Of a stretch of DNA of 64,000 bases, positions 9,525 through 18,595 are shown piece by piece. Location: assembly GCA_001664505.1 (NCBI GenBank), contig CP011806.1, positions 5,082,830 to 5,146,829 on the forward strand. The letters are read 5' to 3'. The DNA is from Acidobacteria bacterium Mor1 (lineage in GTDB: Bacteria; Acidobacteriota; Polarisedimenticolia; Polarisedimenticolales; Polarisedimenticolaceae). Position numbers and translations under genes: made by a program. Within the stretch, counting starts at the first letter, position 1. The number at the start of each line of letters is the position of its first letter. The notes below the pieces were generated by a model. It made no database searches. It saw nothing but the letters and a program-made list of their open reading frames with translations, and was not told the DNA's origin.

Positions 9525-11558
9525 TCAGGGGAGGTTCGCGTCCCGCTGGGGCTCGGCCCCCGGGGTCGTTTGCCAGGTGCCGCAGGAGGCCGACAGCCGG
9601 ATCAGGTACCAGAAGCCCTGGCCCGGTTCGGGCTGGTCACCGTCAATCGAGAGTTCGGTGGCCCCGATCAGTTCGCCCTGGTCGAAGGTCTCGTAGGCCG
9701 GCAGACCCTTCAGTTCTCCGCGAACGAAGAGCACGTCGTCGGAGACCGGCCACAGCAAGCGTCCCTTGTCGGCCGCCGAGATCGGACCGGGGAAAGGGGC
9801 CGGCCCCTGGTCCGGATTGGCGGCGTCGGGGCAGTTGTCGCAGGCGCTGCCGACGCCGTCCAGGTCCTCGTCTTCCTGATCCACGTTGGGGACCTCGGGG
9901 CAATTGTCGGCGTGGTCCGGCGTGAAGTCGCCGTCACTGTCTTCGCCGGCGGGAGCGCAGGCGCCGGCGTCCTGGTCCGGGTTGACCTGCTGCGGGCAGT
10001 TGTCGCACGCATCTCCCAGGGTGTCTCCGTCTCCATCCAGCTGGGCCGGGTTTGCTGTCTCGACGCAGTTGTCGCAGGCGTCTCCCCGGCCGTCGCCGTC
10101 CACGTCGTTCTGTTCAAGGTTCGGCGTGAACGGGCAGTTGTCCTCGGCATCGCTGAAACCATCGCCGTCGCTGTCGTCCGGGGCTTCGTCGACCAGGCCG
10201 TCGCAGTCGTTGTCCAGTCCGTCGGGGAGCTCCCGTTCAGGCGTTTGCTGGGGTTCGCTCTGGATGCTCCAGGTGCCCTGACGGCAAAGGGCGAGGCCGC
10301 TGACGCAGATCCCGGTGTCGGAGCCGACGGTGCGGGTGAATTCGTCGACTGCGCCGTCGCAGTCGTTGTCCAGGCCGTCGCACAGCTCTTCGGCGCCGCT
10401 ATGGATCGCCGGATCGAGCGGCGCGCAATCGGTGCTGTCCGGGTCGCCGTCTCCGTCGTCGTCCTCCTGGTTCAGGTCCTCGACGCCGTCTCCGTCGGGG
10501 TCGGAGTAGTAGGGGCAGTCATCGGGGCAGGTCAGGTAGCTCTCGGAGCTGTTGCACACGCCGTTGCCGCAGGTGCTCTGGAGCAGGGCCAGATCCTGGG
10601 CGCTACCTACTGCGGAGCCCTGGTGTTCGGCCAGGATCGGCGAGAGACTCAGGCGATCGGGGATCTCCTTGAGGATGTTCAGCCCGAAGGAGACGATCTG
10701 CGGGTTGTGGGGCGGCAGCACATCGATGCGCTTGGACCAGATCCAGCGTTCGTCGTCGGTCGGAGGCAGCTCGCCGGGCTCACCGGGCCCGGTCAACTCG
10801 AACTCCGCTCGCGGAAACTCGGGAGCGAAGTACTGGGCGTCGAAGTCGGTCTGCAGCAGCACGTCGAACAGCGGCTCGGGCCCGCGGTTCTCGACCAGCA
10901 GCTCGACCTGATGGAAGAGGTTTTCCTTCGTCAGGTAGCCGGGGAGGAGCTTGATGAAGATGTTGCCCGGGTTGTATTCGAAGTAGAGGGTCGAGTGGTA
11001 GACGTCGGTGTCGAACCACTCGATGATCTTCCCGCCGCCGAAGCTGGAGGAGCTGCCGGTGTGAGGCTTGCTCTCCTGGGTCGGGTCGCTGCTGCCGAAG
11101 GGCAGCCGGGCGGTCGTTTCGTAGATGCCGATCCTTCGGGCGCTGGGCGCGCCGTCGAGCAGCAGCATCGGGTTGAAGCGAATGCCGGCGACGCTTCCGC
11201 CGTTGTCGCCGAAGATCGCCGTCGAGTACTCCTGGCGCACGTTGCGCACCTGGCCGCCCGAGAAACTGATGGTCGGCGTCGCGCCCGGAGCGTAGGGCGT
11301 GCCGTCCACCTCGATCGTCGAGTAGGGAGTGCGATCGAGTTGCACGGTGCGGCCGCCGAGGGTGCGGTTGCGCAGCCTGTAGTCGACGGTGACGCTCGCG
11401 GTGTTGCTGGAGATCCACTGGATCTCGGTCTTCATCTCGTCGATCACGATCGGTCCGTCGTAGAAGGGCAGCACCGTGGCGTGGGCTCCCGTTGCCGTGA
11501 GCAACATCAGGGCGAGGCCGGCGAGGAGGACGGGGAAACGGTTGATCTGCAAATTCAT
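9525..11558 (-). CDS. Secreted thrombospondin type-3 / MopE-like repeat protein
   Basis: A 677-residue exported protein with a clear signal peptide ([18 protein letters not shown]). Residues 30-330 form a unique beta-rich domain. Residues about 340-590 hold calcium-binding repeats: two MopE-type units ([16 protein letters not shown] and [13 protein letters not shown]) and several thrombospondin type-3 units ([31 protein letters not shown]). These Asp-rich loops bind calcium and stiffen long extracellular stalks. The last 80 residues ([20 protein letters not shown]...[10 protein letters not shown]) form a tail related to those of other exported proteins here. The ATG at 11558 follows GAGGAAG. 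It is 21 bases downstream of the transglutaminase-like gene and is probably cotranscribed with it. Confidence 0.88.
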   Translation of the reverse strand: MNLQINRFPVLLAGLALMLLTATGAHATVLPFYDGPIVIDEMKTEIQWISSNTASVTVDYRLRNRTLGGRTVQLDRTPYSTIEVDGTPYAPGATPTISFSGGQVRNVRQEYSTAIFGDNGGSVAGIRFNPMLLLDGAPSARRIGIYETTARLPFGSSDPTQESKPHTGSSSSFGGGKIIEWFDTDVYHSTLYFEYNPGNIFIKLLPGYLTKENLFHQVELLVENRGPEPLFDVLLQTDFDAQYFAPEFPRAEFELTGPGEPGELPPTDDERWIWSKRIDVLPPHNPQIVSFGLNILKEIPDRLSLSPILAEHQGSAVGSAQDLALLQSTCGNGVCNSSESYLTCPDDCPYYSDPDGDGVEDLNQEDDDGDGDPDSTDCAPLDPAIHSGAEELCDGLDNDCDGAVDEFTRTVGSDTGICVSGLALCRQGTWSIQSEPQQTPERELPDGLDNDCDGLVDEAPDDSDGDGFSDAEDNCPFTPNLEQNDVDGDGRGDACDNCVETANPAQLDGDGDTLGDACDNCPQQVNPDQDAGACAPAGEDSDGDFTPDHADNCPEVPNVDQEDEDLDGVGSACDNCPDAANPDQGPAPFPGPISAADKGRLLWPVSDDVLFVRGELKGLPAYETFDQGELIGATELSIDGDQPEPGQGFWYLIRLSASCGTWQTTPGAEPQRDANLP

Positions 11559-11579
11559 CGTCGTGCTTCCTCGCTCGGG

Positions 11580-12686
11580 TTACGGACAGGTGTCCTGGTA
11601 GTAGGTGTGGTAGTTCCAGGTGGTGGGGCAGTCGACCTTGGGCCCGGGCGATAGCGGCCCGTCGGGCGGGTAGTTGTGGGTGAAGTCCCCGGCGTCGTTT
11701 CCGGCATCGGGCTCGCGGGGTCCGTAGACGTAGTTCCAGTTGTTCTCGGTCTCGTGCATCGAGGTGGTGTGGGTCGCGAGCCAGGCGTCCATGGTGCCGT
11801 AGTCCATCAGCCGGTATTTCCCCTGGTAGAGGACGATGTTGTATTCGTGGAGGCCCGGGGACTTGAGGTCGATGGCGTCCCAGATGCACTTGCTCGAGAT
11901 GCCGATGCGCTTGGCCAGCGCCTGGCGCAGGATGGCGAAGTCGTCGCAGTCGCCGCAGAAGTCGTTGGTGCAGCTGGTGCAGCCCGGGCGGCCGGTGTAG
12001 TTGACGGTGTAGCTGGCGGGGATCGGGAAATCCCAGCCGGGGTTGTAGCCCAGGTTGTTGACGGTGTTGATGCAGGTCTGGTTGGGGCCGCCGTCGCTGT
12101 CGCTCCGCCAACTCATGTGACGATCGACGTACCAGGCCACCGCCTCGAGGATGCTGTCGCTGTCGCGATACTGGCCGACCAGCTTGCGCTCCTCGTCGGC
12201 GAACTCGAACAGGGTGTCGTAGGCCCGCACCAGCAGTTGGTCGTCCTGGAGTTGGAGCAGCCGCGGCCCGACCTGCTCCGGGGTCTGAGTCGGTACCGCG
12301 ATCGGCCAGTAGGTGCTGGTCCAGGGGTCGATACACTCGACGCACTGGGCCGGGCAGTTCCCTCCGCAGTCGACCCCCTGTTCCGAGCCGTTCTGCTTGC
12401 CGTCCTCGCAGTTGCCCGGAAGGATCAGCGTCTCGACCACGCCCAGGGTCGCCTCGTCGATCAGGCCGACGGTACTCCGGCAGATGCCGTCGACGGCGCG
12501 CTGGGTGTAGCCGCCGCTCGCCGAGTCGAACTCGGCGATCACGTCGCGGCTGACGCAGTAGTCCGTTCCGGTCTCGGTCGGGTGGCGGAACTCGGCGGCG
12601 TGGACCGAGGCTGCAAAGGCGATCAGCGCCAGGATCGTGAGCCGGCGGGGCAATCGTTCGGGGTGGGTCGCGGGGAAGCGGTGCAT
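11580..12686 (-). CDS. Secreted Cys-rich transglutaminase-like protein
   Basis: A 368-residue exported protein. The ATG at 12686 has an excellent AGGAGG site and opens a signal peptide (RRLTILALIAFAASVHAAEF). Residues 90-120 are Cys-rich (QGVDCGGNCPAQCVECID), probably disulphide-bonded. The C-terminal half carries a transglutaminase-like triad: Cys247 in FCGDCDDFAILRQALAKRIG, His280 in SPGLHEYNIVLYQGKYRLMD, and Asp295 in the same stretch. Proteins with this fold cross-link or cleave peptide bonds; which applies here cannot be told. The chain ends QDTCP. It leads a two-gene operon with the calcium-binding repeat protein, so a role in maturing, cross-linking or cleaving that partner is plausible inference. 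Confidence 0.75.
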   Translation of the reverse strand: MHRFPATHPERLPRRLTILALIAFAASVHAAEFRHPTETGTDYCVSRDVIAEFDSASGGYTQRAVDGICRSTVGLIDEATLGVVETLILPGNCEDGKQNGSEQGVDCGGNCPAQCVECIDPWTSTYWPIAVPTQTPEQVGPRLLQLQDDQLLVRAYDTLFEFADEERKLVGQYRDSDSILEAVAWYVDRHMSWRSDSDGGPNQTCINTVNNLGYNPGWDFPIPASYTVNYTGRPGCTSCTNDFCGDCDDFAILRQALAKRIGISSKCIWDAIDLKSPGLHEYNIVLYQGKYRLMDYGTMDAWLATHTTSMHETENNWNYVYGPREPDAGNDAGDFTHNYPPDGPLSPGPKVDCPTTWNYHTYYQDTCP

Positions 12687-12938
12687 GGATCCTCCTGTTG
12701 TCGGACCGGACCGGTCGAGCCGGGCCAGGGGAAGCAAGACGACGTCCGTCGCCATCAGGGGACATGCGTGTGGCTTAAGTTTCCTGTTTTGAGCGGGTTG
12801 TGCCGGCGCGCAGAAGGGTGTGGAGTGGTTGGCCGGCCGGCTGCAGCGGGCGCAACAGGTCGATTCGCGCTACCCTGAACCGGTCGAATCCCGACCCCCG
12901 GCCGCGTCCGACGGCCGCAGAACCCAAGGTGACATCCG

Positions 12939-14549
12939 ATGATCGCGACCGAGAACCTGACCCTCAGCTACGGCAAGCGCACCCTGTTCGAGGATGTGAA
13001 CCTCAAGTTCACCCCAGGACACTGTTACGGCGTGATCGGCGCCAACGGCGCAGGCAAGTCGACCTTGCTCAAGATCCTCTCGGGTGAGATCGACTCGACC
13101 TCCGGCAAGGTGGTCGTGCCGCAGGGCCTGCGCATGAGCGTGCTCAAGCAGGACCACTTCGCCTACAACGACGACGACGCCTTGACCGCGGTGCTCAAGG
13201 GTCACGAGCGGCTCTACCGGGTCATGACCGAGAAGGACGAGATCTACCAGAAGCCGGATTTCGGCGATGAAGACGGCGTGCGCGCCGCCGAGCTCGAGAC
13301 CGAGTTCGCCGACCTCAACGGTTGGGAAGCCGAATCCCAGGCGGGGGAGCTGCTCTGCGGCCTGGGGATTCCCGTCGATCGCCACCGCACCTTGATCAAG
13401 GACCTGGACGACAGCGACCGGGTCCGGGTGCTGCTGGCCCAGGCGGTCTTCGGCGAGCCGGACATCCTGCTGCTCGATGAGCCGACGAACCACCTCGACG
13501 TCGACTCGATCCTGTGGCTCGAGGAGTTCCTGATCGGCTTCCAGAGCACCGTCGTGGTGGTCTCCCACGATCGCCACTTCCTGAACCGGGTTTGCACCCA
13601 CACCGCGGACATCGACTTCAAGAAGATTCAGGTCTACACCGGGAACTACGACTTCTGGAAAGCCGCCAGTGAGCTGGCCCTCAAGCACCGCCGGGCCAGC
13701 GAAGCCAAGGCCGAAGAAAAGGCCAAGGAGCTCAAGGAGTTCATCCGCCGCTTCAGCGCCAACGCCTCGAAGTCGAAACAGGCCACCGCCCGCAAGAAAA
13801 TGTTGGGCAAGCTCAACGTCGAGCAGTTCAACCCCTCCAATCGCAAGTACCCCCACGTGGTGTTCTCTCCGGAGAAACTGCACAGCAAGGGTGTGCTGGA
13901 GATCGACGGCCTCGCCGCCTCGGCCGGCGGCGAGAAGGTCTTCGAGGACTTCCGCCTGATGGTGACCCAGGGCGAGCGTATCGCCGTGGTGTCCCAGAAC
14001 TCGTTGGCCACCACCGCGCTGCTCGAGATCCTCGGTGAGGCCCAGGAGCCCGACGCCGGTGAGGTCCGCTGGGGCAGCACCGTCAAGCGAGCCTACCTGC
14101 CCAAGGACCACGGCCACCTGTTCGAGGTCGACCTCAACCTGATCGACTGGTTGCGCCAGTACAGCCACGACAAGGAAGAGGGCTTCGTCCGCGGGTTCCT
14201 CGGACGCATGTTGTTCACCGGTGAGGAAACCCTGAAGAAGGCCAACGTCCTCTCGGGTGGGGAGAAAGTGCGCTGCATGATCTCGCGGATGATGCTGCGG
14301 GAGCCCCAGTGCATGGTGCTCGACGGTCCGACCAACCACCTGGACCTGGAGTCGATCACTTCCCTGAACAACGCCCTGATGAAGTACCAGGGCACGCTGA
14401 TCTTCGCCTCCCACGATGTCGAGTTCGTCGAGTCCCTGGCGGACCGGGTGCTCGAGATCAAGGACGGCAAGGTCATCGATCATCAGTTCGGCTACAAGGA
14501 GTACCTGCGCCGCCACGTCGAAGAACTCGGCCTGGCGAGCATCGCCTGA
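12939..14549 (+). CDS. ABC-F ATPase, YbiT-like, with a degenerate second ATP site
   Basis: A 536-residue soluble protein with two ATP-binding cassettes joined by a charged linker. ABC-F proteins act on the ribosome. It resembles E. coli YbiT over its length (QDHFAY, SRFSANASKS-type linker, VCTHTADIDF). NBD1 has Walker A GANGAGKST (34-42) and Walker B LLLDEPTN (D180, E181), but its signature is replaced by LDDSDRVRVLLAQA. NBD2 has an intact LSGGEK (438-443), yet its Walker A reads SQNSLATTA (352-360), without GK(S/T), and its Walker B reads VLDGPTN, with Gly463 in place of Glu. Thus one composite site looks intact and the other looks dead. The ATG at 12939 follows AAGGTGA. The RNase H gene starts 20 bases downstream. 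Confidence 0.93.
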   Translation: MIATENLTLSYGKRTLFEDVNLKFTPGHCYGVIGANGAGKSTLLKILSGEIDSTSGKVVVPQGLRMSVLKQDHFAYNDDDALTAVLKGHERLYRVMTEKDEIYQKPDFGDEDGVRAAELETEFADLNGWEAESQAGELLCGLGIPVDRHRTLIKDLDDSDRVRVLLAQAVFGEPDILLLDEPTNHLDVDSILWLEEFLIGFQSTVVVVSHDRHFLNRVCTHTADIDFKKIQVYTGNYDFWKAASELALKHRRASEAKAEEKAKELKEFIRRFSANASKSKQATARKKMLGKLNVEQFNPSNRKYPHVVFSPEKLHSKGVLEIDGLAASAGGEKVFEDFRLMVTQGERIAVVSQNSLATTALLEILGEAQEPDAGEVRWGSTVKRAYLPKDHGHLFEVDLNLIDWLRQYSHDKEEGFVRGFLGRMLFTGEETLKKANVLSGGEKVRCMISRMMLREPQCMVLDGPTNHLDLESITSLNNALMKYQGTLIFASHDVEFVESLADRVLEIKDGKVIDHQFGYKEYLRRHVEELGLASIA

Positions 14550-14569
14550 TCGCCTCGGGCGGGAGATCC

Positions 14570-15232
14570 ATGGGCAAGTTCGAGTGTCAGGTGTGCGGGG
14601 AATCCTTCGACGTTCCCCAGGCAGCTCTCGACAAGTATCCCGGCTGGGTGCCCCGGTATTGCCGGAAGCACTCCCCCTCACGCGGAAAATCCAAGACGGC
14701 TTCCGGCGGCCGCTCCGGCCGCGCGCGCAAGTCCCGGGGCTCCGGCCGCGAGGAGGGGCTGACCCGGGCCGAGGTCCTGGCCAAGTACAGCGACGGCCCC
14801 GGTGACGGTGTGTTCACCGACGGAGGGTCCAGCCCCAACCCGGGGCCCGGCGGCTGGGGCTGGGTCTGGGTTCAGGAGGGGGAGATCCGGGGTGAAGGCC
14901 ACGGCCACGACCCGGACACCACCAACAACCGGATGGAGCTGACCGCGCTGATCTCCGCGTTCGAGGCGCTGCCCGAGGATGCCGATCTGACCGTCTACTC
15001 CGATTCCCGCCTATGCGTCGACACCATTACCAAATGGGCCCCGGGCTGGGAACGCAAGGGCTGGGTCCGTAAGGGCGATCCCCTGAAGAACGTCGACCTG
15101 GTCAAGCGGCTGCTGGCCCTCTACCGGGCCCACCCCGATTGCAGGTTGGAGTGGATTGCCGCCCATTCCGGCTACCGCTGGAACGAGTACGCCGACTCTC
15201 TGGCCACCGCCTGGCGCCGGGACGAAGTCTGA
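14570..15232 (+). CDS. RNase HI with N-terminal zinc-finger-like segment
   Basis: A 220-residue protein. Residues 79-215 form an RNase H type 1 domain with all expected residues: Asp84 (VFTDGGSSPNPGPGG), Glu123 (NNRMELTAL), Asp145 (VYSDSRLC), His199 (IAAHSGYRWNEYADS) and Asp209. It should cleave the RNA strand of RNA-DNA hybrids. Before it lie a short possible zinc site (Cys6, Cys9, Cys31, His34 in CQVCGESF...YCRKH) and a basic, Ser/Gly-rich linker (about 35-62) that may bind nucleic acid, in the place where other RNases H carry a hybrid-binding domain. Start: ATG at 14570 after GGGAGA. It is likely cotranscribed with the ABC-F gene 20 bases upstream. Confidence 0.9.
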   Translation: MGKFECQVCGESFDVPQAALDKYPGWVPRYCRKHSPSRGKSKTASGGRSGRARKSRGSGREEGLTRAEVLAKYSDGPGDGVFTDGGSSPNPGPGGWGWVWVQEGEIRGEGHGHDPDTTNNRMELTALISAFEALPEDADLTVYSDSRLCVDTITKWAPGWERKGWVRKGDPLKNVDLVKRLLALYRAHPDCRLEWIAAHSGYRWNEYADSLATAWRRDEV

Positions 15233-15256
15233 GCCCTGGGTCCGGGGCGCCCGCCC

Positions 15257-15284
15257 TTGACAGCGCTTTCGCCCGAGGTACTAA
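15257..15284 (+). promoter_or_regulatory. Sigma-70-type promoter of the polysaccharide export gene
   Basis: A consensus TTGACA (15257-15262) is followed after 16 bases by TACTAA (15279-15284), about 60 bases before the AAGGAAA and ATG of the export protein. It lies just after the RNase H stop and would begin a new transcription unit. Confidence 0.7.
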
Positions 15285-15345
15285 ATAGGTGCGAGGCCGG
15301 GCGGGTTCGCCCGGCGGCGGGTTCCCCCAGCACAAGGAAAAGCAC

Positions 15346-15939
15346 ATGAGCAGCGCGCCTCGACGGCAATTCGTGTCCCTTCTTCGCCTTGCCGTGACGG
15401 CCCTGGCGCTGGCCGCCCTGGCCCTGCCGGCCGTGGCCCAGACCGAGGAGCCCCTCGAGGCCATGGCCGAGTACACCGTGGGTGTCGAGGATCTGCTGGA
15501 AATCCGCGTCTGGGGTGAGACCGAGCTCGGCGCGACCGTTCGGGTCCGGCCCGACGGCAAGATCACCGTGCCGCTGGTCAACGATCTCTACGTCAAAGGA
15601 CGCACCACCGAGGAGATCCGCGCCGATATCAGCGCGAAGCTGGAGAGCTTCGTGCGCAACCCCAACGTGACGGTGATCCTCAACGAGCTGAACAGCTTCA
15701 AGATCTACGTGCTGGGTGAGGTTCAGGCCCAGGGGGTGTTCGCCCTCCAGCGGCCGACGACCATTCTCCAGGCGGTGGCGATCACCGGCGGCCTGACGGT
15801 CTACTCCAAGAAGAGCATCACCCTGATCCGCCGCGCCGGCGGCGAAGAGGTGCGGCTGGTCCTGGATTACAAGCGCATCCTCAAGGGTGAGGATCCGAAC
15901 ATCTTCGTCGAGCCCGGCGATACCCTGATCGTCGAGTAG
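15346..15939 (+). CDS. Polysaccharide biosynthesis/export protein (Wza-like, SLBB)
   Basis: A 197-residue exported protein with a signal peptide (LAVTALALAALALPAVAQ). Residues about 40-112 are a Poly_export domain (YTVGVEDLLEIRVWGETELG, then RVRPDGKITVPLV) and residues 115-195 an SLBB-type domain (IYVLGEVQAQGVFAL, ending EPGDTLIVE). Relatives form or gate the outer-membrane channel for exopolysaccharide. It has no lipobox Cys and is shorter than Wza (about 380 residues), like the two-domain EpsY-type exporters, which work with a separate beta-barrel. The next gene, 6 bases on, encodes such a barrel. No glycosyltransferases or Wzc-like kinase lie nearby, so the rest of the pathway is elsewhere. 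The ATG at 15346 follows AAGGAAA. Confidence 0.9.
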   Translation: MSSAPRRQFVSLLRLAVTALALAALALPAVAQTEEPLEAMAEYTVGVEDLLEIRVWGETELGATVRVRPDGKITVPLVNDLYVKGRTTEEIRADISAKLESFVRNPNVTVILNELNSFKIYVLGEVQAQGVFALQRPTTILQAVAITGGLTVYSKKSITLIRRAGGEEVRLVLDYKRILKGEDPNIFVEPGDTLIVE

Positions 15940-15945
15940 CGCGCC

Positions 15946-17253
15946 ATGGTCACGCAACGCCTGTACCGGATCCTCGGGGTCTGCCTGGTCATCCTCGCTG
16001 CGGCGGCGACGCCGGCCCTGGCCGAGCGGGAGTGGGAGTTCAAGCCCACCGCCGGCACCGAGATGATCTACAACAGCAACGTTCGTTTCAACGACAACAC
16101 CGGAGCCGATCAAACCCAGGACGACGCGATCTCCCGGGTCAACCTCAGCCTCCCGCTGCTGCGGACCTGGCGCAAGGGCTCGATGCTCCTGGCCTACAAC
16201 CCCGGCTACGAGCGCTTCTGGACCGAGCGCGAGTTCGACAACGTCGTGCATCAGGTCAACGCCTCGATCAGCGCCAACCCGAGTTTCCGTAGCGCCTTTT
16301 CGCTCTCGATGAGCTACCTGGATTCCCAGGAGCAGGGTCTCGTGCGCAACCTGGAGCTCGACGACCAGGATCCCGATCCGTTCGTCTCCCAGCGCACCGA
16401 GCGCAAGCTGTTCGACGCGACCCTGGGCTACACCCAGGACCTGGGCACCCGCTGGCGGCTCAGCACCTCGGTCAACGGTCTGCGTTCCAGCTTCGATCAG
16501 ATCGACGACGAAGAGGCCACCACGCCCACCGATCCGGCGTTGGTCGGCCTCCAGACCGAAGACCGCGAGGGATACGGCGGCGCCGTCGGGCTCTCGCTGC
16601 TGACCCGTGACGGCTCTTCCTACGGGCTTCGCTTCGGCTATCAGGAGTTCGATCTGGACATCCGGGGCGACGGCGAGATCCAGTCGGTGGCCTTCACCAT
16701 GGATACCGACGTGGGGCGGACCGGGTCGGTGTCGCTGCGGGTCGGTGGCTTCTTCCGCGACTTCAACAACCTGGTCGTCGACCCCAACGACCCGATGGCG
16801 GCGCCGATGCTGGTCTCCGGCGAGGAGGACGGCCTGCAGGTCAGCTTCACCGCCGAGAACACCTGGCAGAAGGTGATCATGCGCCTGCGGGCCGATCGCC
16901 GGGCCAGTCTGGGCGGAGCCATCGAGGGCACGTCGGTCAACACCATCCTCGGCTTCGTGCTCGCCAGCAACAACTCCCTGGTCTGGAACTGGAACACCAC
17001 CGCCCGCTGGGCGCTGCGCGACCCGACCGATCCGCCCGAGGGAGCGACGGGGCTCCAGCCCGAGGTCACGACCTACGCCATCGGGGGGTCGCTCAGCCGC
17101 AGTCTCGGCCGCTACACCGACCTGAGCCTGCGGGCGGACTACATCGACCAGACCGCCGAGGGTGTGCTGCTGACCAGCGACCTGGTCGGCGATGCTTCGT
17201 TCTACAGCGTCTCCACCGGTTTCATCTTCTACCTCAAGGGCAAGGAAGAGTAA
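15946..17253 (+). CDS. Outer-membrane beta-barrel protein, probable partner of the export protein
   Basis: A 435-residue exported protein (signal ILGVCLVILAAAATPALA). After it come alternating hydrophobic/polar strands broken by charged turns, for example TAGTEMIYNSNVRFNDNTGA and RWRLSTSVNGL, and it ends with an aromatic-rich last strand (FYSVSTGFIFYLKG), typical of outer-membrane barrels. Similar proteins sit beside Wza-like genes in EPS loci and may form the outer-membrane pore that a short two-domain export protein lacks. That pairing is inference from adjacency (6-base gap) and fold. Start: ATG at 15946; a ribosome site is weak, suggesting coupling to the upstream gene. Confidence 0.75.
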   Translation: MVTQRLYRILGVCLVILAAAATPALAEREWEFKPTAGTEMIYNSNVRFNDNTGADQTQDDAISRVNLSLPLLRTWRKGSMLLAYNPGYERFWTEREFDNVVHQVNASISANPSFRSAFSLSMSYLDSQEQGLVRNLELDDQDPDPFVSQRTERKLFDATLGYTQDLGTRWRLSTSVNGLRSSFDQIDDEEATTPTDPALVGLQTEDREGYGGAVGLSLLTRDGSSYGLRFGYQEFDLDIRGDGEIQSVAFTMDTDVGRTGSVSLRVGGFFRDFNNLVVDPNDPMAAPMLVSGEEDGLQVSFTAENTWQKVIMRLRADRRASLGGAIEGTSVNTILGFVLASNNSLVWNWNTTARWALRDPTDPPEGATGLQPEVTTYAIGGSLSRSLGRYTDLSLRADYIDQTAEGVLLTSDLVGDASFYSVSTGFIFYLKGKEE

Positions 17254-17262
17254 GCCGGCTCC

Positions 17263-17604
17263 ATGGCTCGGACCGTCTACTCCTCGGAGCACGGCAGCGT
17301 CTGCCCCCGCTGCGGGCATCCCCAGGCTCGCTGCGCCTGTTCCCGTAGTGCCGGGCCGGGCTTCGATGCGTCGAAGCCGGTGGTCGTCCGCCGGGAGACC
17401 AAGGGGCGCAAGGGTAAGGGGGTGACCCTCGTCGAGAACGTCCCCCTGGCCGGCGGCGAGCTCAAGAGCTTCGCCAAGCAGCTCAAGCAGCGCTGCGGTT
17501 CCGGCGGCACCCTCAAGGACGGCGTGATCGAGATCCAGGGAGAGCACCGGGATGCCCTGGCCGAACTGGTCGAGGCCCGCGGCTGGAAGGTGCGGAAGGG
17601 CTGA
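17263..17604 (+). CDS. SUI1/eIF1-family translation factor (YciH-like) with zinc-knuckle N-terminus
   Basis: A 113-residue protein. Residues about 45-113 match the SUI1 fold (RRETKGRKGKGVTLVENVPL, then LKQRCGSGGTLKDGVIEIQG and a C-terminal ...LVEARGWKVRKG), as in bacterial YciH and eukaryotic eIF1, which monitor start-codon fidelity on the small subunit. The N-terminus carries four Cys in CPRCGHPQARCAC, a likely zinc site often present in bacterial members. It starts 9 bases after the barrel gene and ends 8 bases before a convergent gene. Confidence 0.92.
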   Translation: MARTVYSSEHGSVCPRCGHPQARCACSRSAGPGFDASKPVVVRRETKGRKGKGVTLVENVPLAGGELKSFAKQLKQRCGSGGTLKDGVIEIQGEHRDALAELVEARGWKVRKG

Positions 17605-17612
17605 ACGCCGGG

Positions 17613-18428
17613 TCAGGGTGCTTCGACGGCCCGCAGCTGGCGCGGATCGCGCAACACGATCTGGGGCCGCCCGTTGTAGATCTCGAGGGTTCCGGTCACG
17701 CAGACATCCCGATCGGCGAATCGCTCCTCGGGCCGGCCGAAGCGATCACGGTCGGCGTTCCAGATCACCAGGCTCAGCGTCTGGTTCGGATGGGGATGCC
17801 CCAGGTTGAGGAAGGTCGGGCGCCCCTGGCCGAGGTAGCGTGCCGAGGCGACCGGACCGCAGACCTCGACATGTTCATCGATGTGTTGCTCTACGTCGGC
17901 GAGGGCGATGGGGGTTGCTTCCCTTGGAGCCCAGAGGCCGAGCCCGGCCTCCCGGGCTTCGCGTTCCAGCTGGCGGAAGCGGTCGGCCCTGGAAAAGGGG
18001 AAGCGGGTATACGCCTTGGCGTAACCCAGGCGCAGTAGCCGGGCGTTGAGCGACTCGCCGGCCTCTCCCTCCGCCACATCTTCGAGAAACACGTAGCGCA
18101 GAGCTCGCCCGTAGGCGTCCCGGGTATCCCCTTCGGGGTCGGTCTCCAGCCGCACCCGGCGGCCGCCGACCAGGGACTGGGCGATGGCCAGCGACTCCGA
18201 GGCCATGCGCTCGGCTTCGCCGTTCCGTCCGCGGAGTTCCGGAGCGTCGATGCCGAGCAGACGCACGGCCTCTTCCCTGTCGCCCAGCTCCACCCGGATC
18301 GTGTCGCCGTCGATCACGGCGGTGACCTTGCCGCGCTCACCCTCTCCGGCAGAACCAAGGCAGCCCCAGAGGCCCATCGCCGCCAGGCAAAGCGCCGTTG
18401 CGGCCGGCAATCCTCGACGAAATCTCAT
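17613..18428 (-). CDS. Thermonuclease-family (SNase-like) lipoprotein
   Basis: A 271-residue protein with a lipoprotein signal ending LWGC (Cys23), so it is probably envelope-anchored and acts outside the cytoplasm. Residues 34-155 are a staphylococcal-nuclease domain: VIDGDTIRV, VRLLGIDAPELRG (Arg57, Asp61, Glu64) and the downstream DAYGRALRYVF Arg, matching the catalytic Arg-Asp-Glu-Arg set, so a calcium-dependent nuclease is likely. Residues 170-268 look like an added OB-fold (VEVCGPVASARYLG... VCVTGTLEIYNGRPQIVL), which may bind nucleic acid. Start: ATG at 18428; longer in-frame readings lack a signal peptide. It is divergent from the NqrB-like gene. Confidence 0.88.
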   Translation of the reverse strand: MRFRRGLPAATALCLAAMGLWGCLGSAGEGERGKVTAVIDGDTIRVELGDREEAVRLLGIDAPELRGRNGEAERMASESLAIAQSLVGGRRVRLETDPEGDTRDAYGRALRYVFLEDVAEGEAGESLNARLLRLGYAKAYTRFPFSRADRFRQLEREAREAGLGLWAPREATPIALADVEQHIDEHVEVCGPVASARYLGQGRPTFLNLGHPHPNQTLSLVIWNADRDRFGRPEERFADRDVCVTGTLEIYNGRPQIVLRDPRQLRAVEAP

Positions 18429-18595
18429 GCCCGCATCGTGCCACGCAGCAGCCGGTCCCGGCCAGAGGGAGCCGGACCCGATCGGTTCGCAGGACGAAAC
18501 GGGCCGTCGAAAAAAAATCCTCCGATCGGGAACCTCCCGGCCCGGCCGGTGTCCATGGCTCCACAAGGCGGGTGGAGCCCGCCTCAGGAGGCCCG

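Noticed and set aside
9570-11654. Plus-strand open frame opposite the thrombospondin-3 gene
   Set aside because: It is a shadow of the Asp-rich repeats; no start context or domain.
15172-17547. Long minus-strand open frame opposite the export, barrel and SUI1 genes
   Set aside because: The plus strand has signal peptides, ribosome sites and family motifs for three genes; the antisense frame is composition-driven.
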